Assembly (NCBI GenBank): GCA_032358255.1
Contig: JAULBX010000559.1
Coordinates: 1-64,000 of the forward strand
Source: Heterotrichella gracilis
Taxonomy: Eukaryota; Sar; Xanthophyceae; Tribonematales; Xanthonemataceae
Length of the DNA stretch: 64,000 bases
Direction of reading: 5' to 3'
A model generated the notes under the pieces. That model worked only from the letters and a program-made list of their open reading frames with translations. It ran no database searches and was not told where the DNA came from. The translations under genes were made by a program, and so were the position numbers. Numbering within the stretch: position 1 is the stretch's first letter; every line of letters starts with the position of its first letter. Of this stretch, positions 47,701-58,863 are shown piece by piece.

Positions 47701-49255
47701 AGCATCTCATTGGTGCCACGTACCACCCCAAATGTACCTTGTACATGTCGGTTGGTACACTGCCATGCAGCGCATTGTGTAAGGGGATGGCGTTGCTGCT
47801 GCGTGGCTCAACCGTGCACCCCATTCAGGGCTGGTATCCTCCTGATTGCACAAGTTTGCAAAGAACATTTGTGGCGTGAAATGAGCCTGGGTGATCCTGT
47901 TTTGTCCACCTTAGGACCCACAGCCGTTTTTGGTCCCAACGTATTGCCCCCATTTTGTATGCCCAGCACGAGGTTGAGTGAAAATAAATTCAAACCACAG
48001 CCCTGACTGTAGTTCTGTGTGGCGCAGCTCCAGCCGCAGGACCAGCTTGTTGGGGCCAGTGGCGGTGCGCAGGACGAGGGCGAGGCGTATGGCGAGCTCA
48101 CAGTGGCGCAGGTGGGTGCGCAAGCTGGCCGCTGGTTGTTGGTTACATGCCTTGCGCCACGTGATCACATGCTGTTCAGGGACAGGCTGCATGGGTATGT
48201 GCTCATTTATTTTGTTTGTGTAGTTAGTTAGGTGCATGCCTTACAGGAGCCAGGTAAGCAGTCAGGCTTGCACAGCTCAATCACATGTACCCTTTACCCA
48301 ATGCGCACGTGCTTGTCCCCATGCACTTCCAAGTACAACTCACACGTGCCCAGCATGTCTGGCCACCGCCCCCACCCCAACCCCCACCCCACACCAGTTG
48401 CTTGAACCCCCTTTCCACACACCAACCGCCCACCTCGCGCCCCCTTCCCACAGGTGCTCAGCATGTTTGGCCACGGCAACCTGTACCGGGGCGGGCCTGT
48501 GGAGGGCATGCAGCTGCTGCACTGCAAGCGGTCGCTGGGGGGCGAGCTGGTGGTGGGGGCGGGGGAGGGGCAGCCGCCAGTGTACCTGGGGGCAGGGCCC
48601 TCAACCATGACGCTGGATGCGCTCAAGTGAGTGGGGGGAGAAACCCTATAACCTAAACCTTAAACCCTAGGCGCTGGATGCACTCAAATGAGTGGCGGTG
48701 GGTTGGGAGAGTGAAGGTGATGGCAGGGAGATCCCAGGCCGACGGTGTCTGGGGTGAAGCATGGTCGGTGGCTGGGTGGGGCATGGCATTGTTTCTGGGT
48801 GGCCCCTGTGTGGGTATGAGAAATGTAAAAAAAGAATGTTATGCAACATGCCACCTTTCCCAGCATCAAGGCCTGCTGTAAAAGACCTGTTACACTCCTC
48901 CTCACCCTGCCCCCCCCTCTCACTTCCAACCTCTCACCCCGCCTCCAGGGAGGTGCTGCAGGGCGAGGACCTGCATTCCACCGACTTCCGCTTCTTCCTT
49001 GGGGACTGCGGCTGGATCCCCAACCAGCTGGAGGACGAGGTGGCGCGTGGCACGTGGGTTATGGTGCGGCCCTCGCCGCGCATGCTCAGCCTGTTCCCTC
49101 CCTCGGCCCAAGGGGAGCAAAAAGAGGGCGCTGTCGCAGGGGAGGGCGTGGAGGGGATGCACGCACGCATGCTCAACGGGCTGGGGGGCGAGTTTGCGCT
49201 TTGGTCTCACCTGCCTGAGGACGCCATGGAGGATCTGGAGGATTTCCAGCTGTGA
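44780..49255 (+). CDS. LYR-like N-terminus joined to a UPF0301/YqgE (AlgH) domain
   Basis: Ten exons: 44780-44823, 44952-44985, 45143-45310, 45480-45897, 46271-46450, 46947-47093, 47426-47610, 48028-48111, 48454-48626, 48949-49255; phases close to 579 aa. Residues 1-26 read LLYRSLLK...RRFDVNP, like the LYR motif helix of mitochondrial accessory factors. Exons 3-4 give DTVRQAFRFP, like the LYR family's second helix, with an insert between them. A Ser-rich linker follows, then the UPF0301 fold: EVGAVLLAHPAMTGWFQGAAVLI, GTYGLCLNKPLK, LYRGGPVEGMQLLHC, FRFFLGDCGWIPNQLEDE and WVMVRPSP. A ~140-residue acidic insert (DSEYDSDFDTSFDNEFSEED; TSWTDSEDEG) splits the fold. No role is established for UPF0301 in plants, so function is unknown. 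Confidence 0.85.
48345..48705. repeat. Copies of both borders of UPF0301 exon 9
   Basis: Upstream, ccagcatgtctggccacc (about 48351-48368) in the intron mirrors the exon start ctcagcatgtttggccacg (about 48456-48474). Downstream, the exon end gcgctggatgcgctcaagtgagt (about 48610-48632) is mirrored by gcgctggatgcactcaaatgagt (about 48670-48692). The downstream pair is separated by CCCTA/CCTAAA-type units. Confidence 0.8.
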
Positions 49256-49869
49256 GGGGAGCTTCAAACCCGGCTCGCTGTGGGTTTGCTCGCATTGGGG
49301 TGATGTGGGGACTTAGAGAGGTGCAGAATTTTGAGGTGCATGGTGGACACTGCAATTGCATTTCACCATAGCGGGAGGTCGACAGACTTTAGAGATCTGC
49401 TAGGCATTAGAATTGGAAAGGCATGTAGTGGACCATGATCATTCAGCAGCCGTCAGATGGCTTCATGCCGCAAACCACAGATAATGCTTCTCTAGGATTT
49501 TTGTCTTCAGGTAGGGGTACCACACTTGTTGTGATTATGGCCAAATGACACCGCCACCGATACTTTGGTGCCTGCTCCAGTCGTATGAACCACCATCAGG
49601 CGGTCAATGCAGGGATTTGGTTAGTAATACTTCGCAATTGCAAAAACAACCCTTTCAGACCGTTGTTGCGTGCCAAGCCTTGGCCATGCCTTGCCTTAGG
49701 CGTGGCCATGCCCAGTCAGGTGGCAGGTGTGACTACTCGTCCATATTCAGTTGGTGTTATGAACTGGGAACCAACTCCATTGGATGTGCACATGGACAAG
49801 CATGCCAAACTTTAAGCCGCAGGCATGCTGCCAATTATTGACTTCCCCATAAATTTTGCCCCTCGGTGC
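49256..49869. other. Intergenic, convergent 3' ends
   Basis: About 610 bases between a plus-strand and a minus-strand gene. No gene or element seen. Confidence 0.55.
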
Positions 49870-51285
49870 TTAGAGGCTGTCTATGAGCTGGGACACCACT
49901 GCAATGGGCCGCAGGTTGGGGAACGCAAGCGCCTTGCCCCTGCGGTAGCCCCGCCCGCTCACAACCACCCTCAGCACCACCCTAGGGTTTTCCCGCACCC
50001 TGGGTGCAGCCCGCACCGCAACGCATGCCGCCTCATCGGGGCTGATGGCCACAAAGTAGCCTGCCTTGCTGGTGCCCATGTCGTGACCCAGCTTGTACTC
50101 TGTTTGGCCATCGTGGATGGACAGGAAGCGGGGCATGCCATTGGGCTGGATCTCCACCGCCACCAGCTTGTAGGCAACCATCTGCAAGATGATTTCCCAT
50201 TTAATGTTTTTGCTCCATCAGGAATGGGGACGCTGGGGAAGTGGTGTATGCCTCACCCAGTGAGGCAATGCCATGTGCATGCATGCAGATCCTAGCACTA
50301 TGTTGCACAGATGCAGCATTGGATGGTCTAGTGAAGTCGCTAACTTTTTGCATGGACATTACGCGCGTGCGCCACGTTATCATCACTTGCTAAGCAGTTA
50401 TGCAGGGGTGCTTGGCATATGGCACGTAAACACCATGTCAATAAAGCGATTCAAATTGCAGTGCCACATGTCATGAATGCCCTTTGATACCACAATATGA
50501 GCAACATATGGCACAGCACATGGGGATGCCGTTGCATCGGATGCGCCCAGGAGTGGCGCCCAAGAATTGGACAGTCCCAAATTGACAGCGCACATGGGGG
50601 CACTAGTTCAGCATGCATGTCAAGGTACCTGCTTGGCATACACCAGCTGCACATCGCTGCACACGTATGGCCTGCTGATACCCACGTGCTGCTGCTTGGT
50701 GGCGACAGTGAAAGGCTTGTCTGCCCTGCTACTAGCAGGTGGTGCTGTCCAGAGGAGCTCGGATACATCTGAACTGGGAGATTGCCCCCCCTGGCATGGG
50801 TGGAAAGCTTCAAAGATTCGTTCTTGGATTGGTTTGTGAGCTGATAAGATCACCTGATGCTGCTGCACAGTTTCTGAATGGTGTGGCTGCTGCAGTGGGT
50901 AGTCTGCCTCGGGTATGCATAGGTGCTGCCTGGCTGAGCTGCAAGGCGCTGCCGCGTGCACTTGAACACTGAAGCTGTGGACTGGGGTTGTTGGTCTGCA
51001 GGTGCACCGGTTTACTGTGCAACAAGGAGTAGCGCAATGATAGCAGTGGTAGCTGTGGTAGCTGTGTTGCATTGCACAGCATTCCACAGGAGTTGCCCGA
51101 GGCAGCCTAGGTGTTGTCACGGCTGTAGTCACGACAACCTGCGTGCTACTTTGTGGCTGAATATCATGGTAGACAGAGCATAAGGGGTGTTTAAAGGGGC
51201 AGTGCATGTCGAGACGCTCCTGCAAAAGAACCCCAAACAACCACTGTTGTATGCCTCTGCCGTTCGAACTGGAGGTTGCATGCAT
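49870..51285 (-). CDS. Hypothetical protein, two-exon model
   Basis: Model exons 51285-50629 and 50181-49870, both phase 0, 322 aa. The second exon is the convincing part: a 103-residue, well-ordered segment (KLVAVEIQPNGMPRFLSIHD, KLGHDMG, PRVVLRVVVSGRGYRRGKAL) that looks like a beta-rich domain, but I do not recognise it. The end of exon 1 (KPFTVATKQQHVGISRPYV...LVYAKQ) joins it smoothly. The first ~130 residues are rich in Cys, His and Tyr in a way more like non-coding sequence, so the true start is probably downstream or in another exon. No targeting signal or membrane segment is clear. Confidence 0.45.
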
Positions 51286-51837
51286 GCATATATACCAAGA
51301 TGTCAGGACATAGATCTGTGCGCTTCTGACGTATTGCTGAAACAGGAGTTCAACTAACCAGTGAATCCAAAGCGCTCGCTAGTGTATCAAGCACCTCTAG
51401 CCTGGTGGTCGCGTGCAGCATGGTACTCTCGTGTGTGGGCTGTCGTAGGTGTCTAGGATTCATCCTGATCTAGGAAATTAGGAAAGCGCTGCGAGCGTTC
51501 CCGACACAAAGCGCTGCCGTCGACAACCCAGCAATGCTCGAATAATCAACCAGTGGACGCGTTGGTCTTGACATATGTGTCAGATGTTCACAAACGTTGC
51601 ATGCATGTGTTCCAAAGAGGTACCTCGAGTTGGTGCCCAAAAGCACTGAGCTAGCTCTCTGGTTCCTCCTTTATCATGTGACAACAGGCAACTCCAACAA
51701 AAGTGACCCGGTCCCGCTGTCCGTCACGAACCCACCTCCCAAGTCGCCTGTTGCGAAAGTTCGTTTCTGGACGGGATTTGTCATCCTAGCTTCCATGCCA
51801 CAACAGAACCGCTGCCATAGCACAACCGCTGTGTGAG
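51286..51837. promoter_or_regulatory. Divergent promoter region ahead of DGAT2
   Basis: About 550 bases, with a TGCATGCATG run at its left edge. No further feature was identified. Confidence 0.45.
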
Positions 51838-53638
51838 ATGGTCACTTCAGTCAAAGCTGTTGTGGGGGTGATAGTGTACATCGCTCTGTTCACTGGCCTG
51901 GGATGGATGTGGCTTGTGACAATAGGGCTCCTTTTTGTGCCAGTGCTGAGATGGGCGGTGTTGGGGTATGTTGTGTATATCAACTTGGGGCCTGGCACAA
52001 ACATTGGGAGCAACCCAGACTTCCTTAACAAAAGCTTGCAAAGGTGGGGTTGTGATGTAACCAGCCAAGCCAGGCACACTGAGAACCCTCCCCTGGCATG
52101 CGTTGGTGCCACTGTGCTAACTGCCAGTGTGTTGTGGTTGGCACTGGGTTTCTATGCTTCCTTTATCACCACAGAACAGCACTTGCATATTGTTAGGCAT
52201 ATGTCCTGATGCACAATTTTTGCCAACTAATAGCAGCATCACCTTGCGGTTCCCCTCCTGCCCAAAATCACGAGGCATGGTGGTCGCGGGTAGGGTTATC
52301 CCTAAGCGCTCTCGCCAAATCCATCCTGTCTATGCGGTTGGCAGCTGAGACACCAATGTGCTGCTCCTCTGTAGCCTGTCAGTGTTCCTGTGGGGCAGAG
52401 ACTATTTCCCCGTCACACTCCACAAAACAGCCGACCTGGACCCTAACAAGAGCTACCTCCTCTGCTTATGCCCGCACGGCATCTTCTCCTTCTCAATGCT
52501 GTATAACTTTGGGACAGACGCCACTGGGTTCAGCACTCTTTTCCCGGGGATTGTGGCCAGGTGCACCACCATCATCTGGAACTTCAGGGTGCCCTTCCTG
52601 CGGGAGGTGTTGATACGCATGGGGGTCCTGGACTCCAGCTACCACACCCTGGTCAAGGCACTGCAGAGGTACGCACTGCTGCTGGTCCTCATTATATGAC
52701 GTGTGGCTTCTCATTACATTTCACAAATTGCCCAGAGGCAATACCGCTCTCTTTCATAATGGGACGAGATTGCAGGGGCCTTGTCTCCCAGCAAACCCTT
52801 AACCCTAAACCCACTGTGCAATCGGAAGCCTGCTGCCTGGCTCCATAATCAGCATAAATTATTTTTCTTGCGTTTAGTGGTAAAGTATGGCTGCAGGTCA
52901 GGCACAGCCATTGTCCTGGAAACCGGGGGCACAGCAGAGAGCCTGCGCGCCGCCCCTGGCACCTATGACATTGTGCTGCAGAAGCGCAAGGGCTTTGTGC
53001 GGGTGGCGCTGGCCACTGGGGCTGCACTGGTGCCTGTCATCGGGTTTGGGGAGCCAGACACATACGACACACAGAACAACCTGCCCGCCACGTCGCTCAC
53101 GCGCCGCTTCCAGACGTAAGCTTCCACAGTTTGCAAGCTTGCACCTGTCCTGTCACTTGCACGTGGCATACCCCTGCTGCAGGCTACATGTTGCGACGTT
53201 CATCATCTCAACGATCAAATGACCTGGGATTTTTTGAGCCTGTAACTGCATGCTTCCACTTTACAGCACTTTCCTTTAAAAATTGCTGAGCCTACCTTTG
53301 CATCCAAGCTGCCTTCCTTTCCCTTCTAATGTGCATGCCGTGTCGTTATTGGTTAATGCCCCACCTGGCCATGCAGGTTCCTCATGCGCACCACCGGCGC
53401 CACGCTGCCTGTGTTCTCCGGTGCTTTCTGGATGTTCCCGCACCAGGTGCCCCTCAACACAGTGGTGGGTGCCCCCCTGGAGGTGCCCAAATTCCAAGGG
53501 GACCTGCGGAGCGAGGCCGGGCGGCAGGCAGTGGAGGAGTACCACGCCAAGTTTGTGGCGGCTTTGAGGGCGCTGTGGGATGACAACAAGGACAAGTATG
53601 CAAAGCAGAGGAGGAAGAGCTTGACGCTGGTGGAGTGA
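51838..53638 (+). CDS. DGAT2: Type 2 diacylglycerol acyltransferase
   Basis: ER acyltransferase making triacylglycerol from diacylglycerol and acyl-CoA. Exons 51838-51965, 52375-52668, 52897-53115, 53377-53638; phases close to 300 aa, a usual size for algal DGAT2. An N-terminal hydrophobic hairpin (VVGVIVYIALFTGLGWMWLV, then IGLLFVPVLRWAVL) anchors the protein. The YFP motif is at 53-55. The active-site block HPHG of the family reads CPHG here (75-78, in LCLCPHGIFSF). The later blocks are normal: ETGGTAESL, RKGFVRVALATGAALVPVIGFGE, and the C-terminal VVGAPLEVPKF with EEYHAKFVAALRALWDDNKDKY. The replaced first His may affect activity, or the family member may use another acyl acceptor (a wax or monoacyl acceptor is possible). 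Confidence 0.93.
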
Positions 53639-54986
53639 AATTGGGGTGGTTGCGAGAAAAAGGGGGGTTGATGACCATGGCATGAGGCGGACGCTTTACA
53701 ACAACTGGCATTGAAACCCCGAGGGAGGAAAATTAGGCACTTTGCCAAGGGTAATAAAATAATAATAGGAGCTATTCTCATCTTATTACCCTTGCTTTTG
53801 TCAGGCATCTCAGCATGATGTGAGTAATAATGCATTCTTTATGGTGATTGGTCCCAACAATGTCGTCTATCTGGTCATTTTTGTTGTAGCCCAGTACTTC
53901 TGGTGTGATAAATGCTTTTTAGGTGTCCCCGGCCAATATTGCCAGTAATCTGGTCGATTTTTGTGCTGTGACAAACTCTGCTAGCGCAACCTCACCAGTA
54001 CTTCACAAGGTTCTCCAACCCGGGACCCAATGTTTTGTACAGCATTGTCATGTTTGAGCCTGGAGGCAACTCCCTGATAGTCATTGTGCCACGCGGAGCT
54101 CAGGTGAACCATGCTGCTGCCATCTCATCAGTGGAATTCTAGCGGGTGAGACCTCGACAGCCTCTTGACTACTGATCAGGATTTGACAAAACTCTGCAGT
54201 TTTTTTAAATCTACTGGCCAGGCAGGTACTACCAGCTGTCATTGACGCATCGCACCCGGGTGGCCACCCATCGCATCCCCAAACCCTAAACCCTAAACCC
54301 TAAACAGTGCATGGTGCCGACACCATTGAACATATGTGTGAGTCAGTGACCAAAATGGGCACTCCGTGGAAGGCGCGGTAGCCACAATATCATGTTTAGA
54401 AGAGATGGAGTGCATATATTGTCTCCCAAAACTCATGTAACTTGGTAGCATGTCAAAACTGCTCAAGTTTGGCCCAACCGATGAAACCTCCAGGCGAGGG
54501 GGCGATCTCAGGAAAATCGGCAGGTGTGTATTGTCTGCCAAGGATTTTTCATTTCCGGCCATGGTCAGGCAGATAAACCCAGACTATCGGCAAGCTGCCT
54601 CGTATACACGCGTTTAGTGTGTGGACCCAAGTGTTTGCATGCATGCATGTGCCATCTGGGTGCAGCAAGCAGGTTTCGTTTGTGCATCCAGGGGCATTTT
54701 AACTGTGAGGAACACGGACAGTCGTGTTGCTCGTGCAACCTGTATACCGCAGGCATGCGTGTACCAACAGTACGCATTTTCTGGAGTGCACCTTGGAATG
54801 TACAAGGTGTGAAAGGTCCCATGTGGCAGCCATATGTGTTGCCTTGCTCTTTCACAGCCTACGTTGTTGCCTGGCGTGACAAACAATACTGAGTTTGCCC
54901 TGACCTTTGTTCCAGGCCGGTGACCTTCCACACTGGTTCCTGTGCAATACTTCTGCCACAACTCCCTCACACCAGCGCCAGTCACC
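53639..54986. other. Intergenic between DGAT2 and F-box gene
   Basis: About 1.35 kb without a supportable gene. It includes a near-palindromic AT-rich stretch at about 53748-53795 (gggtaataaaataat ... cttattaccc), which could form a hairpin, and a telomere-like tract at 54281-54305. The right part should be the F-box gene promoter. Confidence 0.5.
54281..54305. repeat. Interstitial telomere-like CCCTAAA tract
   Basis: Three full CCCTAAA units plus flanking partial ones. This is the cleanest such tract outside a gene in the window. Confidence 0.9.
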
Positions 54987-57059
54987 ATGGCCAACATTCC
55001 ACAGCGTGATGCCCCATGGGCCACCACCACCATCCAGGCGCTACCACCTGACCTCCTACAGTCTATACTGGGCCGGACAGGGCTGGGCGATAGGGTCCGG
55101 TCCATTCCCTTGGTGTGCAAGGCCTGGCACCGCCTCAGCCTGGGTCCCTCTGCCATGTGGGAGGACGTGCAGGTAAGCAGGGGAGAGATGCCTGCACCAA
55201 CTGCACACAACATGCATTTTGTGTAGTTTTTAACCAGTACCACCCACAATGCATTGGCCCTGGACTCTCTGCATATATTCCCAATGCGGTAAATCCCGTT
55301 GCATGCGCGCGTCGCTATCTGTGTGGTATCGGCAGTCATTTCGCCCCCTGCACAGGTGACAGGTGCCCTCAAGGTGCTCAAAGCTTGCAGAGCGTCAGGA
55401 GAGGCAAGGGTCTCTATCCTGCTCTCCAGCCGTCCTCCAGCCACCTACTACATCCAATTCACTCGCTGGCTCCTGCCCCGCATACCTTCTGTGCAGCACC
55501 TGTGGCTCCCTCATGTGCTATACAAGCCTGTACTCCACCGCGAGCCCTTCGGCGAGCACAGCGGTCCCATCGCCAGCATCCTCATGTGTGGCGCAATGCT
55601 GCGCCGGCTGCACCTCGGCAGCGTAGCGCCCAATGCGCTGATTGCCCTGGCAGCATGCGGGCACCTGACACAGCTTGAGGTGCACATGGGGGGTGGCAAC
55701 CTGCCTGGCATGCCGTGGGAAGAGCCTCTGGAACAAGTCCAGAATGGGCTGGGACTTGTGGCGGCGCTCACACAGCTGCGGCGCCTCAAGCTGTGGGTCC
55801 CGGTGGTGTGGAAGCCATTGTTTAATGATGGTGAAGACACAGATACGGTGCCGCATGCAGACATGCAAGGGGCATCCAACCAGCTACAAAGACTAACACT
55901 GCTGGAGAATCTACACTTGACTGGCCTACCCTCCCCAGCCGACCTCGCATGCTTTCCCAATCTGGAAGTCCTTCAAATACACCACGACCGAGTGAGCAGC
56001 CAAGTTGATCAAGTTCACGAAGATATGGACGACGCGGTTGGTCCAGCCCCGCTGCACATCGGCTCCAGCACCTCCCTTCGCAGCCTGACAGTTGGCACCG
56101 GCGCCTTCAACTGTACACAGCCGTTCCCATTGTTGAACCTTCTGCCTTCAAAGCTGCCCAGCCTTGCTTCCCTGGCACTGGACAGTGTGGAGTATAAGGT
56201 CGATGGCGCTGCGAGCTTGGCTGCATTGGAACAGCTCCCTGGTCTCACAGCATTGCGCATTGGCCAGCTGTATGAAATACCATTTGAGCACGATGGCAAT
56301 GTGGAACTGCCGCCGCTGATGCCGGAGGGGGTGCTCACCTTGACAGGCCTGGTTGAGCTGGAGCTCTCAGTGCATCGCTACAAGGACAACGCAAACCTGG
56401 CATACCACCCAGTGCTGGACAGTGGCATTCTAGCATTCACGCGCCTCACTCGGCTTTGCCTGGGATATTCAAGTTTGTTCATTGATGAGAACGGCCTGGT
56501 GAATCTCGACACACTCAGCCTGCCGAACAGCATCACCACAATGACAGCCTTGCACAGCTTAGTCATCAAGCGCGCCAAGCTTCCAGAGTCCAAGTTGACA
56601 GCTGCCCATTCCCTCAAGATTGAGTGCCCTCGCATGATGGTAGGGGCGATCTTCGCACAACCCACAGAGTCCAAGATGAAGTCATATTTTCACTGCCCCA
56701 TCCCCTACTGCTACATCGATGCACATGCTGCGCAGCTCGACATGAATGATTGGCAGGGCGTGGCAGATGCGCTGTTGTGGCTGTGGGAACGGCTAGAGGG
56801 CTGCCCACCACGTGTCAGTATGCCATTCATCAACGCTGCTGGTGGCGCAGGAGGCTTCTGGGTGCACTCATTTGATGCCACTGCTCACCAGGAGGTATGG
56901 TGCCCCCCTGGTGAGCTGGCTGCCAAGCTGGCAAGGTTGGCGTGCACAGCATGCGCGCCGTGGGGGGTGCCAGGACCCAGTGACAGGCAAAATCTGCCAC
57001 CGCCAGATCTCAGCGATTCCGATGATGATGAGGCGGTTGGCGTTAGTGATGACGAGTAG
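54987..57059 (+). CDS. F-box / leucine-rich repeat protein
   Basis: Likely substrate-receptor subunit of an SCF ubiquitin ligase. Exons 54987-55172 and 55356-57059; phase 0, 629 aa. An F-box lies at about residues 15-60 (IQALPPDLLQSILGR ... VRSIPLVCKAWHRLSLGPSA). LRR-type segments run from ~100 to ~480 with repeated LxxLxL spacing (LRRLHLGSVAP, HLTQLEVHMGG, LRRLKLWVP, LENLHLTGLP, LVELELSVH, LTRLCLGYSS). The last ~110 residues are not LRR and end in an acidic tail (DLSDSDDDEAVGVSDDE). No catalytic motif is seen. The F-box-LRR layout is common in plants and algae; the target is unknown. Confidence 0.85.
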
Positions 57060-57906
57060 GGGGTTGGCAATACACATGCATTACAGTAGCAGCAGCAGTT
57101 GATTTCACACAATAAACAGGGCCATGCTTCAGTGTCGTGCCGTTGTACTACAAGGTTTCACTTTAAGTTCCACTGGTTGCTGCCCTCCTTGTCCATTTTA
57201 TTCTACACACTGGTTTGGTGTGTGGCGGCGATACATAATAAGGGCCTTTTTCCTTGAAGTTTCCCTGTTCCTGCACAGCAAAAACATTCAACCCAGGTAT
57301 CTAGAGCATGTGGTTTGCCTAATGTTGTAGCGTGACATGCCTGGTGAATGTGTAAGCATATGGTACTGTACACTCTTCACGTGTCACTGAACTCTTTTGC
57401 ACGGGCAAATTGCGTTGAGATTGCCTTCCAGTGTTCAACATCCTTTTTGGGCATCAATAATGTGTTCAGCACTGGCCATGACTGTGACCAAAAAGCTTCA
57501 AAATAAATATAATTTTCTGTGAGCTGACACAATGACAGGGCCTTGTCGAACAAACACCACACCACACCACCACATGAATGATGGGGAGTAAGCGACACAG
57601 AATGGAGCGGGGAACCATCAGGGGAGAAATTGAATGCATTATACATCCCCCTGATCATTTCGAAACCATGGAGTGATCATCACGCGACCACAAAGCTCTT
57701 CTGGAACACACAAAAGGTGGCACGAACACTAAGTGCCATGCTTTAGCGGTAAAACCGAAGCTTCTGCTCTGCAAGTTGTGGGTTGTTCGCGTGCTGACCC
57801 TTGTTGGTAAACTGGCGTCGGCCTGTTGAAGCCTGGCACGGGTGCCACTGGCAGAAACGACTCTACTACCATCGTAGCGGGGCGATCCCGAGCAGACTTG
57901 GCGAAG
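57060..57906. other. Intergenic between F-box gene and ClpS
   Basis: It holds the F-box 3' UTR and the ClpS promoter. A 93-codon ATG-led frame on the minus strand (57658-57377) has no recognisable product. Confidence 0.5.
57351..57355 (+). terminator. Possible TGTAA polyadenylation signal of the F-box gene
   Basis: TGTAA about 290 bases after the stop codon on the coding strand. Tentative. Confidence 0.3.
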
Positions 57907-58863
57907 ATGCTGGCCGTGCAGGCAGTGTCTACCTCTGTTGCCACCAGGGTACGAGACCCACTGCAAAGCTGGTGCATTAGGTCGCTTGCAACCCTTCACT
58001 GCTTACCAAGCTGGGGTTTGCAGGGTGCCATCTCCCGTGGAGCCATTTGCAGAGCGCCAGTGAGCCGCAGCCAGGTTTCTGGTGGGTGACGGGTTTGGGT
58101 GGCAGGGAATCTCAGTTGTGTACCGGACCTAGGTTGGAGAACATGGGTTTGAACTAGGTCGTGTGTCCCTGGTGCTGGGCACCCATGTCAGCTGTACACC
58201 AAGAAACATGCTCTCTACAACCGAGATACACTTGGCTTGTGTAAACCCTTCCGGTGTGAAACAGTGTCTCACAGCTTGCTGGTGTTTGACTGCTTGTGTT
58301 CCACTCACCAGGCTCCTCGAGGCACCTCAAAGTGCAGGCTGCAGCAGGAGCAGGAGGTGGCGTTATTGACAAGCCTAGCACAGCCACACCTGGTATTGAC
58401 AAGAGGTATAGTATTGGGCGTTTTGCAGCTTGCAGCTCACAAGGTGCTCAACTTCCGTATATGCCCACTCCTTTTGGCCTACCAGTTGCTCAGTTGCATT
58501 GGGTTTGCTCAGGAACGACACCAAGAAGAAGAAGCCCCCAAACTACAAGGTGCTGCTGCACAACGACAACTTCAACAAGCGGGAGTATGTGGTCCAAGTG
58601 CTGCTCAAGATCGTGGACGGCATGACAGTGGACATTGCCTGCAACATCATGGTGGTGCGCGGCGCCTCAGGGCTGCAGCATAGGCAGGTGTGTCCCATTG
58701 GGTTGTGACTGGCCTTGCTGAAACCCTGTTGCTTGTGCTGCAGGAAGCGCATGAGAATGGCCTGGCGAACGTCATCTCCTGTGCTCAAGAGGATGCAGAG
58801 AGGTACTGCGAGGGGCTGCGGGGCAACGGCCTGATTGCGTCAATCGAGCCAACTGGACAGTAG
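57907..58863 (+). CDS. CLPS: ClpS, adaptor of the chloroplast Clp protease
   Basis: Recognises N-degron substrates and delivers them to the ClpC/ClpP protease in the plastid. Exons 57907-58081, 58312-58405, 58513-58651, 58744-58863; phases close to 175 aa. Residues 1-58 (MLAVQAVSTSVATRVRD...) are Ser/Ala/Arg-rich with few acids, a plastid transit peptide. The ClpS core starts at KVLLHNDNFNKREYVVQVLL (the conserved ND pair). VDIACNIM joins EAHENGLANVI across the last intron, matching the family, which fixes the donor at ATG|gtggtg rather than the later GTGTGT. The end is LRGNGLIASIEPTGQ, as usual. Confidence 0.93.

Noticed and set aside
53748-53795. Near-palindromic AT-rich stretch, similar over ~25 bases to 38703-38728, as a possible mobile element
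   Set aside because: Similarity ends abruptly and no element structure or coding capacity is visible; a hairpin or chance is simpler.
57377-57658. 93-codon ATG-led frame on the minus strand between the F-box and ClpS genes
   Set aside because: No match to a known family and no exon partner in phase; too short to support alone.
58135-58165. Reverse-strand phrase gttcaaaccc resembling a tRNA T-loop
   Set aside because: No matching stem or cloverleaf; it lies inside the first ClpS intron.
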